NCBI RefSeq assembly: GCF_016890225.1
Contig: NZ_JAFELM010000036.1
Coordinates: 62,001 to 126,000 of the forward strand
Direction of reading: 5' to 3'
Length of the DNA: 64,000 nucleotides
Source: Bacillus suaedaesalsae
GTDB taxonomy: Bacteria > Bacillota > Bacilli > Bacillales > SA4
Shown here: positions 33,543 through 43,518 of the stretch, in pieces
Layout of the letters: each line of letters starts with the position of its first letter
How positions within the stretch are numbered: the first letter of the stretch is position 1
Translations under genes and position numbers: made by a program
The notes under the pieces: generated by a model
Told to the model about the DNA's origin: nothing
Databases searched by the model: none
The model's input: only the letters and a program-made list of their open reading frames with translations

Positions 33543-34985
33543 ATGAACGTTGTGGTGAACACAGAGTTAAAGGTTCCTCTTTACAAACAAATCGCCCAGC
33601 AATTAGAGTTACATATTTTAAATGGGGAATTAGCAGCAGGATCGATTTTACCGACTGAACGAGATTTAGCTCTACGAATAGGCGTGAATAGAAGCACAAT
33701 CACCACTGCTTACAATGAACTTAGACAAACAGGACTTGTTTATTCTAAACAAGGAAGCGGCACCGTGGTTAGTGAACATATATGGGATATTGTTCCGAAA
33801 AATTTAATTAACTGGAATCATTCTCGTAATGTAACGTTTACTCCAACACAGCCTTTAACGAAACGAATTTTAGAAGTTAGTAAACATCCAGAAATCATTA
33901 ATCTTGCAAACGGAACTTTACCTTATGAACTACCCGAACACCAGGTAAAGCAAATTTTCTCAAACTTATCTGATGCGTATAAAAATGAATCGAATTCTTT
34001 CATAGATTGGAAAACGAGAGAAGTGTTGAGTTCACATTTAAAGAAAGATTGGCACCTTCCTACATCGCCTAACAATATTTTATTAACTTCAGGAATCAAC
34101 CAATCTATGCTTTTACTCATTCATTGCCTGCTTAACCCAGGAGATGCAATCGCTGTAGAGGGGCCTTCTTACACATACACAGTCAAACTTTTCGCATCAT
34201 TTGGAATTAAAATTGTAAAATTACCTGTTTATGAGGATGGAATTAATCCAGAGGAAGTTCGCGAATTATATAAGCGTCACCGAATTCGAATGCTTATGAC
34301 AACACCTACCTACCAAAATCCGACCGGGGTGGTAATGAGTCTTGAAAAACGAAAAGAACTGCTAGCTGTAAGTAATGAATTAAAGATTCCAATTATCGAG
34401 TTCGATTGCACAAGCCCTTTGAATTTCGCGACTGAACCAGTTCCACCATCACTTTATGAATTAGATGAAACGAACGAACTGGTGATTCATATTGGTAGTT
34501 TCACAGATACGCTTGGACCGAATATAGAATTAGGCTGGATCCTTGGATATCATACAATCTTCGAACATATAAAAGATGCAAAATATCAAATGGGTCTCGG
34601 ACCGTCACGCACGACGATGCAGTTTACCGCGGCATATATCCAAAGCGGATTTTGGAACGGAAATCTCCAAACATTGAAGGACACATTAAGTCATAGAAGT
34701 AATCTTCTCCATTCATTCCTTCAACAATATGTCGGCGATAAAATTACGTATCAACGTCCACTAGGCGGTCTAAATTATTGGTGCTCACTCAATATGGATT
34801 TACATCATGAGAATGAATTAATGGAAGCATGCATTCATCAGGGAGTCATTATTGTACCAGGAACTGTTTACGGGGCTGAAAAGGGATTCGTTCGTTTTTC
34901 AATTGCGAATAGTGAGGACAATCAAATTGAAGAAGGTGTGAAGAGATTTAGTAAGGCGCTTAAGAATATTAAGAAGTATGTTTAA
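33543..34985 (+). CDS. MocR-type regulator (GntR wHTH + aminotransferase fold) lacking PLP residues
   Basis: The protein has 480 residues from the ATG at 33543 after ATAGGAGG. Residues about 5-70 are a GntR helix-turn-helix (LPTERDLALRIGVNRSTITTAYNELRQTGLVYSKQGSGTVV). The rest is a fold-type-I aminotransferase domain with NPTGVVMS and FVRFSIAN preserved. The PLP residues are changed: the usual EDDY is EFDC (286-289), and the Schiff-base lysine in SFSKTL is Asp322 (SFTDTL). The protein therefore should not bind PLP covalently. It probably regulates itself and the divergent oppA-like gene through the CCAACCAATT repeats. The effector is unknown. Confidence 0.85.
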   Translation: MNVVVNTELKVPLYKQIAQQLELHILNGELAAGSILPTERDLALRIGVNRSTITTAYNELRQTGLVYSKQGSGTVVSEHIWDIVPKNLINWNHSRNVTFTPTQPLTKRILEVSKHPEIINLANGTLPYELPEHQVKQIFSNLSDAYKNESNSFIDWKTREVLSSHLKKDWHLPTSPNNILLTSGINQSMLLLIHCLLNPGDAIAVEGPSYTYTVKLFASFGIKIVKLPVYEDGINPEEVRELYKRHRIRMLMTTPTYQNPTGVVMSLEKRKELLAVSNELKIPIIEFDCTSPLNFATEPVPPSLYELDETNELVIHIGSFTDTLGPNIELGWILGYHTIFEHIKDAKYQMGLGPSRTTMQFTAAYIQSGFWNGNLQTLKDTLSHRSNLLHSFLQQYVGDKITYQRPLGGLNYWCSLNMDLHHENELMEACIHQGVIIVPGTVYGAEKGFVRFSIANSEDNQIEEGVKRFSKALKNIKKYV

Positions 34986-34993
34986 CCACAAGA

Positions 34994-35022
34994 TAAACGG
35001 CCCTCCACTGGAAGGCCGTTTA
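34994..35022. terminator. Bidirectional terminator between the mocR-like gene and amylase
   Basis: TAAACGGCC and GGCCGTTTA pair, with inner TCC/GGA pairing extending the stem, between convergent genes. Confidence 0.85.
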
Positions 35023-35024
35023 AA

Positions 35025-36596
<1,572 letters not shown>

Positions 36597-36599
36597 TTA

Positions 36600-36613
36600 T
36601 GAAAACGTTTGCA
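36600..36613. promoter_or_regulatory. cre site (CcpA operator) upstream of amyS
   Basis: TGAAAACGTTTGCA fits the cre consensus TGAAARCGYTTNCW at every position. Confidence 0.88.
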
Positions 36614-36846
36614 CGTTTATAAATATTATTATAATTGGCATTTATGTCCCTTGATAAGTCCAATATTCTCATATTCTAGTTAAATCGTTCTAAAGATAGA
36701 TATGTAAAAAATAAGAAATAGATTTTATAGACTATATATATAAAACTCAATAGTTACATAGTTGGAATAATGTTATGACTGTAACTGTGTTGTAACTGAA
36801 TGCGGTTAGTCTAATGTAGATTTTTAAAAAAGAGGAGGAATCTATA

Positions 36847-38883
36847 TTGTTAAAAGTAAAACAGGCAAGGCATCTTTTAATTATTTTAACGCTTCTCATC
36901 TCTTCCCTAATTCCCTTTACCTCTACTACACTCGCTGCAGGTCAATTTCTCTCGTATAGTCACAATAATAAATCGTATAAAGTTTACGTCCCAAGTGGAT
37001 ATCAAAGTGGAAATCCCGTTCCTATGGTTGTCATGTTACATGGGTGTACACAAAATCCAGACCAATTTGCCACAGGAACAAAAATGAACGCAATTGCTGA
37101 AAGAGATACCTTCATTGTCGTTTATCCTGACCAACCTTCTTCTGTTAACCAAAATAAGTGCTGGCAGTGGTTCTTATCTGGACATCAGTCACGCGGGGTT
37201 GGAGATCCAGCTCATATCGCAGGAATTACTCAAAAGGTGAAGCAAAACTTCTCTATTGATTCGGAAAGAGTGTATGTTACAGGATTATCTGCCGGGGCAG
37301 CGATGTCTGTCATTATGGGAGCAACTTATCCTGATATATTTGCTGCCATTGGGGTTGGGGCTGGACTTGAATATAAGGCAGCAACTTCTGAAATCAATGC
37401 ATATAGTGCTATGTCTGGCGGTGGACCAAATCCTGTACAACAAGGAACTGCTGCATATCATGCAATGGGGTCGTACGCAAGGGTTGTTCCAACCATTGTT
37501 TTCCACGGCACATCCGATTACACTGTATACCCTGTTAACGGGCACCAAGTAGCCTCACAATGGGTACAAACAAATGATTTAGCTTCTGACGGGAATGATA
37601 ATAACAACATTGATGATACTCCAGATGAAACAATTACAGGTCAAGTACCTGGTGGACGAAGCTATACAAAATATATTTATAAGGACACAACCGGAAAGTC
37701 GATCGTGGAGAAATATATGATCGAAGGGATGGGGCATGCATGGTCGGGTGGAGATGTTGCCGGTTCCTATACTGATCCAGGGGGACCAAACTCAAGTGAA
37801 ATCATGTGGCAATTCTTCAAAAACAATCCGAAAAGTGGGGCTGATACAACTCCTCCAAAAACGACTCCGTCTCGAGCAGGTGGAACATTTTCAAGTTCTT
37901 TAACAGTCGAGTTGAATACAGATGAACCTGCTACAACTTACTATACAACAGACGGCAGTACACCAACTACCAACTCAACAATCTATACCACACCTATTTC
38001 CATTCACTCAACAACAACATTAAAATTTTTCAGTATTGACGGATTTGGAAACAAGGAAGCAGTGAAATCAGCATCCTACACAATCTCAAACTCTAGTGAT
38101 ACTACTGCCCCCATTACTACGGCATCACCAGCCGGTGGTACGTATGCAAATTCAGTAACCGTTCAATTATCGTCAAATGAATCCGCTACTACCTATTTTA
38201 CAACGGATGGAACTACTCCTACTATGAACTCGACTAAGTACACAGGGGCTATAACTCTTACCACTAACACAACTCTTAAATTTTTCAGTGTGGATTCAGC
38301 AGGAAATATAGAAGGGACGAAGACAGAAACCTATACCATTACCAATACGAGTAATACAGTATCTTTCTCTAGTATTGGTCAAGAGGATGGGTTTGTTGGA
38401 ATGTATTTAGCTGATGGACTTAGTAACACTGTACTCAAGGTTGGTGATAAAGGGATGAGTAACCTTGATACGTACAGGAGTATATTATCCTTTGATACGA
38501 GTGGATTGGATGATAGCGCAACAATATCGAGTGCAAAACTTCGTATTTATCGAAAAACAATGACCGGTACAGTTAATTCTTTATCACTGAGTATCATAAA
38601 AGGCTATTGGTCAACCTCGAGTAATCTCGAGCAATCAGACTATGGAGCAACGCCTTCATCTAATGGAGCGCTCGATATATTAACTATGGCTGTTCCTTCT
38701 GTCAACAATTCCTATACAGAAATTTCCATCCCGATAAGTGCGTTAACATATGTAAACAAAAATGGACGTACTCAATTCCGAATAAAAGGAAATACATCTG
38801 CAAACTTTGCTTCCGATGTGTTAGAGCTTTATGGAGGTGAGAGCGGGATATACGCACCACAGTTGATCATTACAACGAACTAA
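36847..38883 (+). CDS. Secreted PHB-depolymerase-family esterase with repeat domains
   Basis: The protein has 678 residues from a TTG after GAGGAGG. The signal peptide covers about 1-30 (TLAA-G). The catalytic domain (about 32-327) is an esterase/LpqC-type alpha/beta hydrolase: VVMLHGCTQNP oxyanion region, nucleophile Ser148 in TGLSAGAAM, Asp224 in SDYTVYPVNG and His297 in GMGHAWSGG. Two ~85-residue chitobiase-C-terminal-like repeats follow (ATTYYTTDGSTPTTNST; ATTYFTTDGTTPTMNST). A C-terminal DNRLRE-like beta-sandwich of about 170 residues follows, probably for substrate or wall binding. Polyhydroxybutyrate, acetyl-xylan or feruloyl esters are possible substrates. It neighbours the amylase but points away from it. 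Confidence 0.83.
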   Translation: MLKVKQARHLLIILTLLISSLIPFTSTTLAAGQFLSYSHNNKSYKVYVPSGYQSGNPVPMVVMLHGCTQNPDQFATGTKMNAIAERDTFIVVYPDQPSSVNQNKCWQWFLSGHQSRGVGDPAHIAGITQKVKQNFSIDSERVYVTGLSAGAAMSVIMGATYPDIFAAIGVGAGLEYKAATSEINAYSAMSGGGPNPVQQGTAAYHAMGSYARVVPTIVFHGTSDYTVYPVNGHQVASQWVQTNDLASDGNDNNNIDDTPDETITGQVPGGRSYTKYIYKDTTGKSIVEKYMIEGMGHAWSGGDVAGSYTDPGGPNSSEIMWQFFKNNPKSGADTTPPKTTPSRAGGTFSSSLTVELNTDEPATTYYTTDGSTPTTNSTIYTTPISIHSTTTLKFFSIDGFGNKEAVKSASYTISNSSDTTAPITTASPAGGTYANSVTVQLSSNESATTYFTTDGTTPTMNSTKYTGAITLTTNTTLKFFSVDSAGNIEGTKTETYTITNTSNTVSFSSIGQEDGFVGMYLADGLSNTVLKVGDKGMSNLDTYRSILSFDTSGLDDSATISSAKLRIYRKTMTGTVNSLSLSIIKGYWSTSSNLEQSDYGATPSSNGALDILTMAVPSVNNSYTEISIPISALTYVNKNGRTQFRIKGNTSANFASDVLELYGGESGIYAPQLIITTN

Positions 38884-38956
38884 AATAGAGGTTGGGACAA
38901 AACTAAAACACGATACTCAAAGACGAACAATTTCAAATTAGATAGCCTTTTAATAC

Positions 38957-39080
38957 AGCTGTTAATATCCGTGCAAGACTTCGCTTTCCGCGGGCGGTTG
39001 GTGAGCAGTTCCTCCCTGCGGGGTCTCACCTAACTCGCTTCTCCCGCAGGAGTCTTCGTCTTACACTCCAATTAACAGCT
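38957..39080. repeat. Dispersed Bacillus-type intergenic repeat with long inverted ends
   Basis: Outer arms AGCTGTTAAT (38957-38966) and ATTAACAGCT (39071-39080) are exact inverted repeats. Inside are AAGACT/AGTCTT and a GC-rich core (TTTCCGCGGGCGG, CCCGCAGGAG). I know very similar elements from many Bacillus intergenic regions. It lies in the 335-base gap after the esterase gene and looks like a non-autonomous structured repeat without coding capacity. Confidence 0.7.
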
Positions 39081-39218
39081 AAAACATACTTAAAACAAAA
39101 CTAGTCTCTAACAAAACAAATAAAAAAATCCGAACTCATTCAAATCCTATTAAACGAATTTGAGATGATTGTTCGGATTTTTCTTCGCCGAAAATACTTT
39201 TGGAACAGCCTCTACCAA

Positions 39219-40196
39219 TTACTCTTTCACAAACTCCTTTGTACTTCTCACCGTATCAATTGGACGAACGAGCTTTTCGATTTGTTCGCGTTTTGGTTCA
39301 AGGAATGGCGGAAGTGATAGCTTTTCACCAAGTGTTTCGTATGGTTCATCTCCCATAAATCCAGGACCATCTGTTGCAAATTCAAATAATATTTGTGGAG
39401 CTACTCTTACATATAAAGACTCGAAGAAATATCGATCTACATGACCTGATGTTTGGAAACCGAATTGCGGAATACGGTTAATCCATTCATCTAAAGCTGC
39501 ACGATCTTCTACTCTGAAAGCAACATGATGAACAGTTCCGAATCCTTGTCTTGCAAGAGGAAGAACCGTATTATGTTCGACAATTACTTGTGCACCGTTG
39601 CCCCCTTCACCTACTTCAAATAAATGAAACGGTCCATCACTTGCAATTTCCTTAAATAATAAAACTTCCTCCAGCACCTCTTTAAAATAATCAAAATTTG
39701 AAATTCGAATAAAGGTTGGCCCAAGTCCCGTAATCGCATACTCTAACGGAATCGGCCCCTTCTGCCATGGTGTTCCAGTCGCTACTCCTTCATTGAATTC
39801 ATCTGAAATAAGCTGATACTGTTGACCATCAAAATCAACAAAGGAAACTGTCTTTTTTCCAAACTGTTCTTTAATTCCTGTATGCTTCACATCAAGTTGG
39901 TCAAAACGCTTCACCCAATACTGTAACGCTTCATCAGTTGGTACCCGGAACGATGTTTTCGAAATCTCGTTCGTTCCATGTGTCCCTTTTGCAATACCAG
40001 GGAAATCGAAGAACGTCATATCCGTACCAGCACTTCCTGTATCGTCTGCAAAGAATAAATGATAGGTTTGGATATCATCTTGATTTACTGTTTTCTTTAC
40101 TAATCTCATTCCTAATACATAGGTGAAAAATTCATAGTTCTTCTCAGCACTACTTGTAATGGCCGTAACGTGGTGGATTCCTTTTAAATGATTCAA
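39219..40196 (-). CDS. Ring-cleaving dioxygenase, MhqO/MhqA/MhqE family
   Basis: The protein has 325 residues with two VOC (glyoxalase/extradiol dioxygenase) modules: LKGIHHVTAITSSAEKNYEFFTYVLGMRLVKKTVNQDD at the start and FGTVHHVAFRVEDRAALDEW at about 217. Metal ligands are expected at His8 or His9, His222 and the Glu in QILFEFATDGPGF (about 274). Bacillus homologues degrade hydroquinone-type compounds and are repressed by MhqR. The promoter carries an MhqR-type inverted repeat placed directly after the -10 box. GGAGGAG precedes the ATG. Confidence 0.88.
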   Translation of the reverse strand: MNHLKGIHHVTAITSSAEKNYEFFTYVLGMRLVKKTVNQDDIQTYHLFFADDTGSAGTDMTFFDFPGIAKGTHGTNEISKTSFRVPTDEALQYWVKRFDQLDVKHTGIKEQFGKKTVSFVDFDGQQYQLISDEFNEGVATGTPWQKGPIPLEYAITGLGPTFIRISNFDYFKEVLEEVLLFKEIASDGPFHLFEVGEGGNGAQVIVEHNTVLPLARQGFGTVHHVAFRVEDRAALDEWINRIPQFGFQTSGHVDRYFFESLYVRVAPQILFEFATDGPGFMGDEPYETLGEKLSLPPFLEPKREQIEKLVRPIDTVRSTKEFVKE

Positions 40197-40269
40197 AATA
40201 TCTCCTCCAATTTGGATGTCTATATTTTATAGTTTACCTTATTGTCCCTATTATTACTCTTAATTAAAA

Positions 40270-40287
40270 TATCTTTAACTCGAGATA
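40270..40287. promoter_or_regulatory. MhqR-type operator in the dioxygenase promoter
   Basis: TATCTTTAACTCGAGATA keeps the TATCT-N8-AGATA frame shared with the yceI operator at 8655-8672. It abuts the -10 box (minus strand), so binding would block transcription. Confidence 0.65.
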
Positions 40288-40316
40288 AATATATCATGTT
40301 TTTTTTGCATCGTCAA
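40288..40316 (-). promoter_or_regulatory. Sigma-A promoter of the ring-cleaving dioxygenase gene
   Basis: On the minus strand TTGACG (40316-40311) and TATATT (40293-40288) are 17 bases apart. The same -35 hexamer and spacing occur at yceI. Confidence 0.75.
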
Positions 40317-40448
40317 ATTATACATAGTTTCATTGGAAAGCTACACTGTAAAACAAACGCCCAAATTCATATTGTTGGGGTTTTATCTATTCCATTCTTC
40401 TAGTTTTAGCATAGGTTAGTTAATGGAAACAAGGAGGTGATTAGATAA

Positions 40449-40565
40449 ATGAGTGAAGCAGTTGGAGGTACAGGATTCGGATACGGCGGTGGATTCGCCC
40501 TTCTTGTTGTATTGTTTATTCTTTTAATTATTATTGGATCTTCTTATGTAGGTTCAGGATACTAA
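40449..40565 (+). CDS. YjcZ-family small spore-associated protein
   Basis: I found this 38-residue gene by eye. It begins [16 protein letters not shown] and has a single hydrophobic helix ([19 protein letters not shown]), ending GSGY. This Gly-rich start plus one helix is the YjcZ family, which is widespread in spore formers and expressed in sporulation. AAGGAGGTGAT precedes the ATG by seven bases, an ideal site. CATAGGTTA about 40 bases upstream fits the -10 of a sigma-K promoter (CATANNNTA), though I see no clear -35. A terminator lies about 84 bases after the stop. Confidence 0.85.
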   Translation: MSEAVGGTGFGYGGGFALLVVLFILLIIIGSSYVGSGY

Positions 40566-40648
40566 AAGAATCACCTGTCTTTATTACAAGAAAAGTGTAT
40601 ATGGAAAAAACTGAATTGAGTTCTATAATCAATCCGAGTCTTATCATG

Positions 40649-40680
40649 AAAAAAGCTATCAGATTATTGATAGCTTTTTT
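40649..40680 (+). terminator. Intrinsic terminator after the yjcZ-like gene
   Basis: AAAAAAGCTATCA and TGATAGCTTTTTT form a 13-pair stem with six loop bases, ending in six T. The rest of the 305-base gap to galE shows only a possible TATAGT -10 box near 40818. Confidence 0.88.
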
Positions 40681-40870
40681 CTACATTCTTTAGGGTCCTT
40701 TCGATAATAAAATCCTTCATCGGTTGTCATAAAAGATTACCAGTGTTTCCCTCGCCTCGGCCAACGTGTTGTAATCTTCTAGGCGGTTCTATCATAAAAT
40801 GGGTGATAATCACATTCTATAGTGCACGATTTGCGAAGGTGTAAAGAAATGATTCGGGGAGTGTATTAAA

Positions 40871-41872
40871 ATGAGTGTACTAGTTTTAGGTGGAGCAGGA
40901 TATATTGGGTCACATGCAGTTTATCAATTAATAGATCAAGGGGAACATGTAGTAATTATTGATAATCTAGAAACCGGACATAGAGAAGCGATTCATCCAA
41001 AGGCAAGTTTTTATGAAGGAGATATACGAAATATCAATTTCCTTCGCTCAGTATTTGAAAATGAAACGATCGACGCTGTTATTCATTTTGCTGCCAATTC
41101 ACTTGTTGGAGAATCAATGGAAGACCCGTTAAAATATTTTGATAACAATGTATACGGAACACAAGTATTGCTTAAGGTTATGGTTGAACATAATGTAAAA
41201 AAAATTGTATTCTCCTCCACTGCAGCAACATATGGAGAACCAGAAACAGTACCGATTACTGAAACTGTTCCAACACACCCTACGAGTACGTATGGTGAAA
41301 CCAAACTTACGATGGAAAAATTAATGAAGTGGACAGAACAGGCTCATGACATCAAATATGTCTCTTTACGTTACTTCAATGTTGCAGGTGCAAGGGAAAC
41401 AGCTGAAATCGGTGAAGATCACAGACCGGAAACTCACTTAATCCCAATCATTTTACAAACGGCGTTAGGTCAGAGATCTCATATTACGATCTTCGGTGAG
41501 GATTACGATACGCCTGACGGAACTTGTATTCGTGACTACATTCACGTTGAGGATTTAATTCAGGCACACCTTTTATCATTAAACTACCTAAGAAACGGTG
41601 GAAAAAGTGATGTATTCAATCTTGGCAGCAGCCAAGGATTTTCAGTCAAAGAAATGATTGAATCAGCAAGAAAAGTGACAGGTAAAAACATCCCAGCTAA
41701 AATCGGCTTACGTAGAGCAGGTGATCCAAGTGTACTAATCGCAAGTTCTGAAAAGGCGAAACAGACGTTAGGCTGGAATCCGACACGTACTTCAATTGAA
41801 AATATTATCGAAGATGCCTGGAGATGGCATTCTACTCATCCACATGGATATAAAAAGGTTGTGCCCAAATGA
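40871..41872 (+). CDS. galE: UDP-glucose 4-epimerase GalE
   Basis: The protein has 333 residues of the extended short-chain dehydrogenase family. The NAD-binding [14 protein letters not shown] is at the N-terminus, and Ser and the Tyr-x3-Lys pair are visible in [11 protein letters not shown] and [11 protein letters not shown] (Tyr about 142, Lys about 146). FNVAGA and [12 protein letters not shown] are typical of GalE. It interconverts UDP-glucose and UDP-galactose for cell-wall or exopolysaccharide precursors. No gal or polysaccharide genes adjoin it. The ATG follows GGGGAGTG. Confidence 0.95.
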   Translation: MSVLVLGGAGYIGSHAVYQLIDQGEHVVIIDNLETGHREAIHPKASFYEGDIRNINFLRSVFENETIDAVIHFAANSLVGESMEDPLKYFDNNVYGTQVLLKVMVEHNVKKIVFSSTAATYGEPETVPITETVPTHPTSTYGETKLTMEKLMKWTEQAHDIKYVSLRYFNVAGARETAEIGEDHRPETHLIPIILQTALGQRSHITIFGEDYDTPDGTCIRDYIHVEDLIQAHLLSLNYLRNGGKSDVFNLGSSQGFSVKEMIESARKVTGKNIPAKIGLRRAGDPSVLIASSEKAKQTLGWNPTRTSIENIIEDAWRWHSTHPHGYKKVVPK

Positions 41873-41959
41873 TTTACCCTTCTTTCTCGTCTCAGTAGCG
41901 ACGAGTGATCAAACAATAACCATTCATCCCTAATGGAATCCAACACACTAAATCGGACA

Positions 41960-41991
41960 AAACACTGTAGGAATGCTTCTACAGTGTTTTT
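41960..41991 (+). terminator. Intrinsic terminator after galE
   Basis: AAACACTGTAG and CTACAGTGTTT pair, followed by TTTTT. Confidence 0.88.
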
Positions 41992-42082
41992 CACTCTAAG
42001 ATAGGAGTGCATTATGTGGCATCGGCAATTAGACCCATACAGAGTATCTTTAATAAAACAATCGATATACGCCTTCAGCTAT

Positions 42083-42433
42083 TTAATTAGAAAACTCAAC
42101 TATCTCAATTTGATTCCCACTAGGGTCTTCAATTATATAATAACTCCCTGGTGGACAAGGTTTTGGTTCATCAAAGAGTACTTTTACCCCCTTCGACTTC
42201 ATAGCATTGAAATCCAGTTGAATATCGTTGGAAAGAATCCCTATTAATACGTTATTCCCGCTATTCGTTGTCTCTACTTCCTCTAAAACAATCGGTACTT
42301 CCTCGTGCACTAGACTTACAATTTTTTCTCCGTAATACTTGGAAACCTTAAAATCTAGTACAGTTGTATAAAATTCAACCGCTTCTTGTAAATTGACAAC
42401 TTTCACTGTTAGTACACAGACTTTGTTTAACAT
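42083..42433 (-). CDS. VOC-family (glyoxalase-like) protein
   Basis: The protein has 116 residues and one complete VOC domain: VLTVKVVNLQEAVEFYTTVLDFKVSKYYGEKIV, then GNNVLIGILSNDIQLDFNAMKSKGVKVLFDEPKP and the closing YYIIEDPSGNQIEIVEF with the conserved Glu metal ligand. The usual first metal-ligand His is not present at residue 9 (LTVKVVN), so this may be a binding or resistance-type VOC protein rather than a lyase. The function is otherwise unknown. It is monocistronic, with no informative neighbours. Confidence 0.75.
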   Translation of the reverse strand: MLNKVCVLTVKVVNLQEAVEFYTTVLDFKVSKYYGEKIVSLVHEEVPIVLEEVETTNSGNNVLIGILSNDIQLDFNAMKSKGVKVLFDEPKPCPPGSYYIIEDPSGNQIEIVEFSN

Positions 42434-42508
42434 TTTATCCTCCTATTTTAAAATCCTATCTATACTTAAATTAAACTTTTGAATTGTAATTCCCTGCAAA
42501 ATGAAAAA

Positions 42509-42541
42509 AGAGTGCAAACAATTTTGTCTTGTTTGCACTCT
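42509..42541 (-). terminator. Intrinsic terminator of the ycgRQ operon
   Basis: AGAGTGCAAACAA and TTGTTTGCACTCT form a perfect 13-pair stem, followed on the minus strand by TTTTTT. Confidence 0.92.
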
Positions 42542-42567
42542 AACTAGTTCTTCACTTATTCATATTT

Positions 42568-43506
42568 TTATAGTAGCTTTATACTCAATGGATATATATA
42601 AGGTTCTTCAGGCTCTGTGATTTTCTCCCATTTTGTAATCTTAATAATTGGCAGCTCCATGTCATTGTATGTTGTAAGTTCAATGACTCCCTCTGCCTTG
42701 ATCCATGTATCTACATCAAGAGAAGAGGCTTCTGGAAACTCTGATAAGAATCCTATGATACTAGCATCTGCCACACAATGAGTAATAATAAATCTTGAAA
42801 TAACCAATTGTTCCGGTGTGAAACCTTCTTCTTTATAGACAAACCCGTTTAATTCTATTTTTCTTCCCTCGTATTTGCTAATATCTTTGTGCATTTCCTC
42901 ATAATAAGCATTATATACGAAGTCATCCATTTTAATAGTTTGGCTATCTTCTAGTTTACTTATTAATTGGTCATACTCTTCTTGAGAGATTGTTTTTTGG
43001 TTTTCTAATAAAGGACTTTCAAGAAAGCTTTCGTCTTCTAAACTATCAATTGAGCTACTTGTATCCTCTTGTGTAACATCTTGTTTCTGTTCAACGGTCT
43101 CTTTTTTCTGTTGTTGATTTGAAAGGATTGCCATCCCCCCTTTTTTGCTTGCAACTGCTGCATCAAGCGTCTTAGGTGGAAGGAAGAAACCTGTTAAAAG
43201 TGGGGTAATGATTACACAATAAGACACTAGTTTTTTTACATTAAATTTACTGTCCCCATGGTCGTGGGTACATGTATGATCGTGATGCTGACAATCATGA
43301 TGATGTCCTTCTACTTTCGCTGTCCATATTCTTGTTACTTGTATAAAGAAAAGAATTAAAAATAATATAGAAGCGATCTGACTTAAAGCTTCATATTTCG
43401 GATTAATAAACTTTGTAATTTCACCTGTGAAATGCATGTTAAAAAGAAGAGCAGAAAATGCAAGTAGTATCAATGCTCTCACTGCCTGTTGAAAATGAAA
43501 TTGCAT
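42568..43506 (-). CDS. ycgQ: YcgQ-like TIGR03943 family membrane protein
   Basis: The protein has 312 residues. Two or three N-terminal helices (about 9-25, 37-57, 92-110) flank a His-rich loop GHHHDCQHHDHTCTHDHGD (about 67-85) that should bind metal. A long soluble C-terminal domain follows (KYEGRKIELNGFVYKEEGF, FIITHCVADASIIGF). It always accompanies a YcgR-type permease, as here, and the pair is proposed to handle metals. The start overlaps nothing; 12 bases separate it from ycgR, and AAGGAGGG precedes the ATG. A Zur-like box upstream of ycgR suggests zinc control. Confidence 0.85.
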   Translation of the reverse strand: MQFHFQQAVRALILLAFSALLFNMHFTGEITKFINPKYEALSQIASILFLILFFIQVTRIWTAKVEGHHHDCQHHDHTCTHDHGDSKFNVKKLVSYCVIITPLLTGFFLPPKTLDAAVASKKGGMAILSNQQQKKETVEQKQDVTQEDTSSSIDSLEDESFLESPLLENQKTISQEEYDQLISKLEDSQTIKMDDFVYNAYYEEMHKDISKYEGRKIELNGFVYKEEGFTPEQLVISRFIITHCVADASIIGFLSEFPEASSLDVDTWIKAEGVIELTTYNDMELPIIKITKWEKITEPEEPYIYPLSIKLL

Positions 43507-43518
43507 GAATATCCCTCC

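Noticed and set aside
38977-39060. GC-rich core as a tRNA or small RNA gene
   Set aside because: There is no cloverleaf or anticodon arm; it matches the dispersed Bacillus intergenic repeat instead.
42014-42247. 77-residue plus-strand frame
   Set aside because: It overlaps the VOC-family gene on the other strand and has no recognisable domain; the VOC frame has a full conserved domain.
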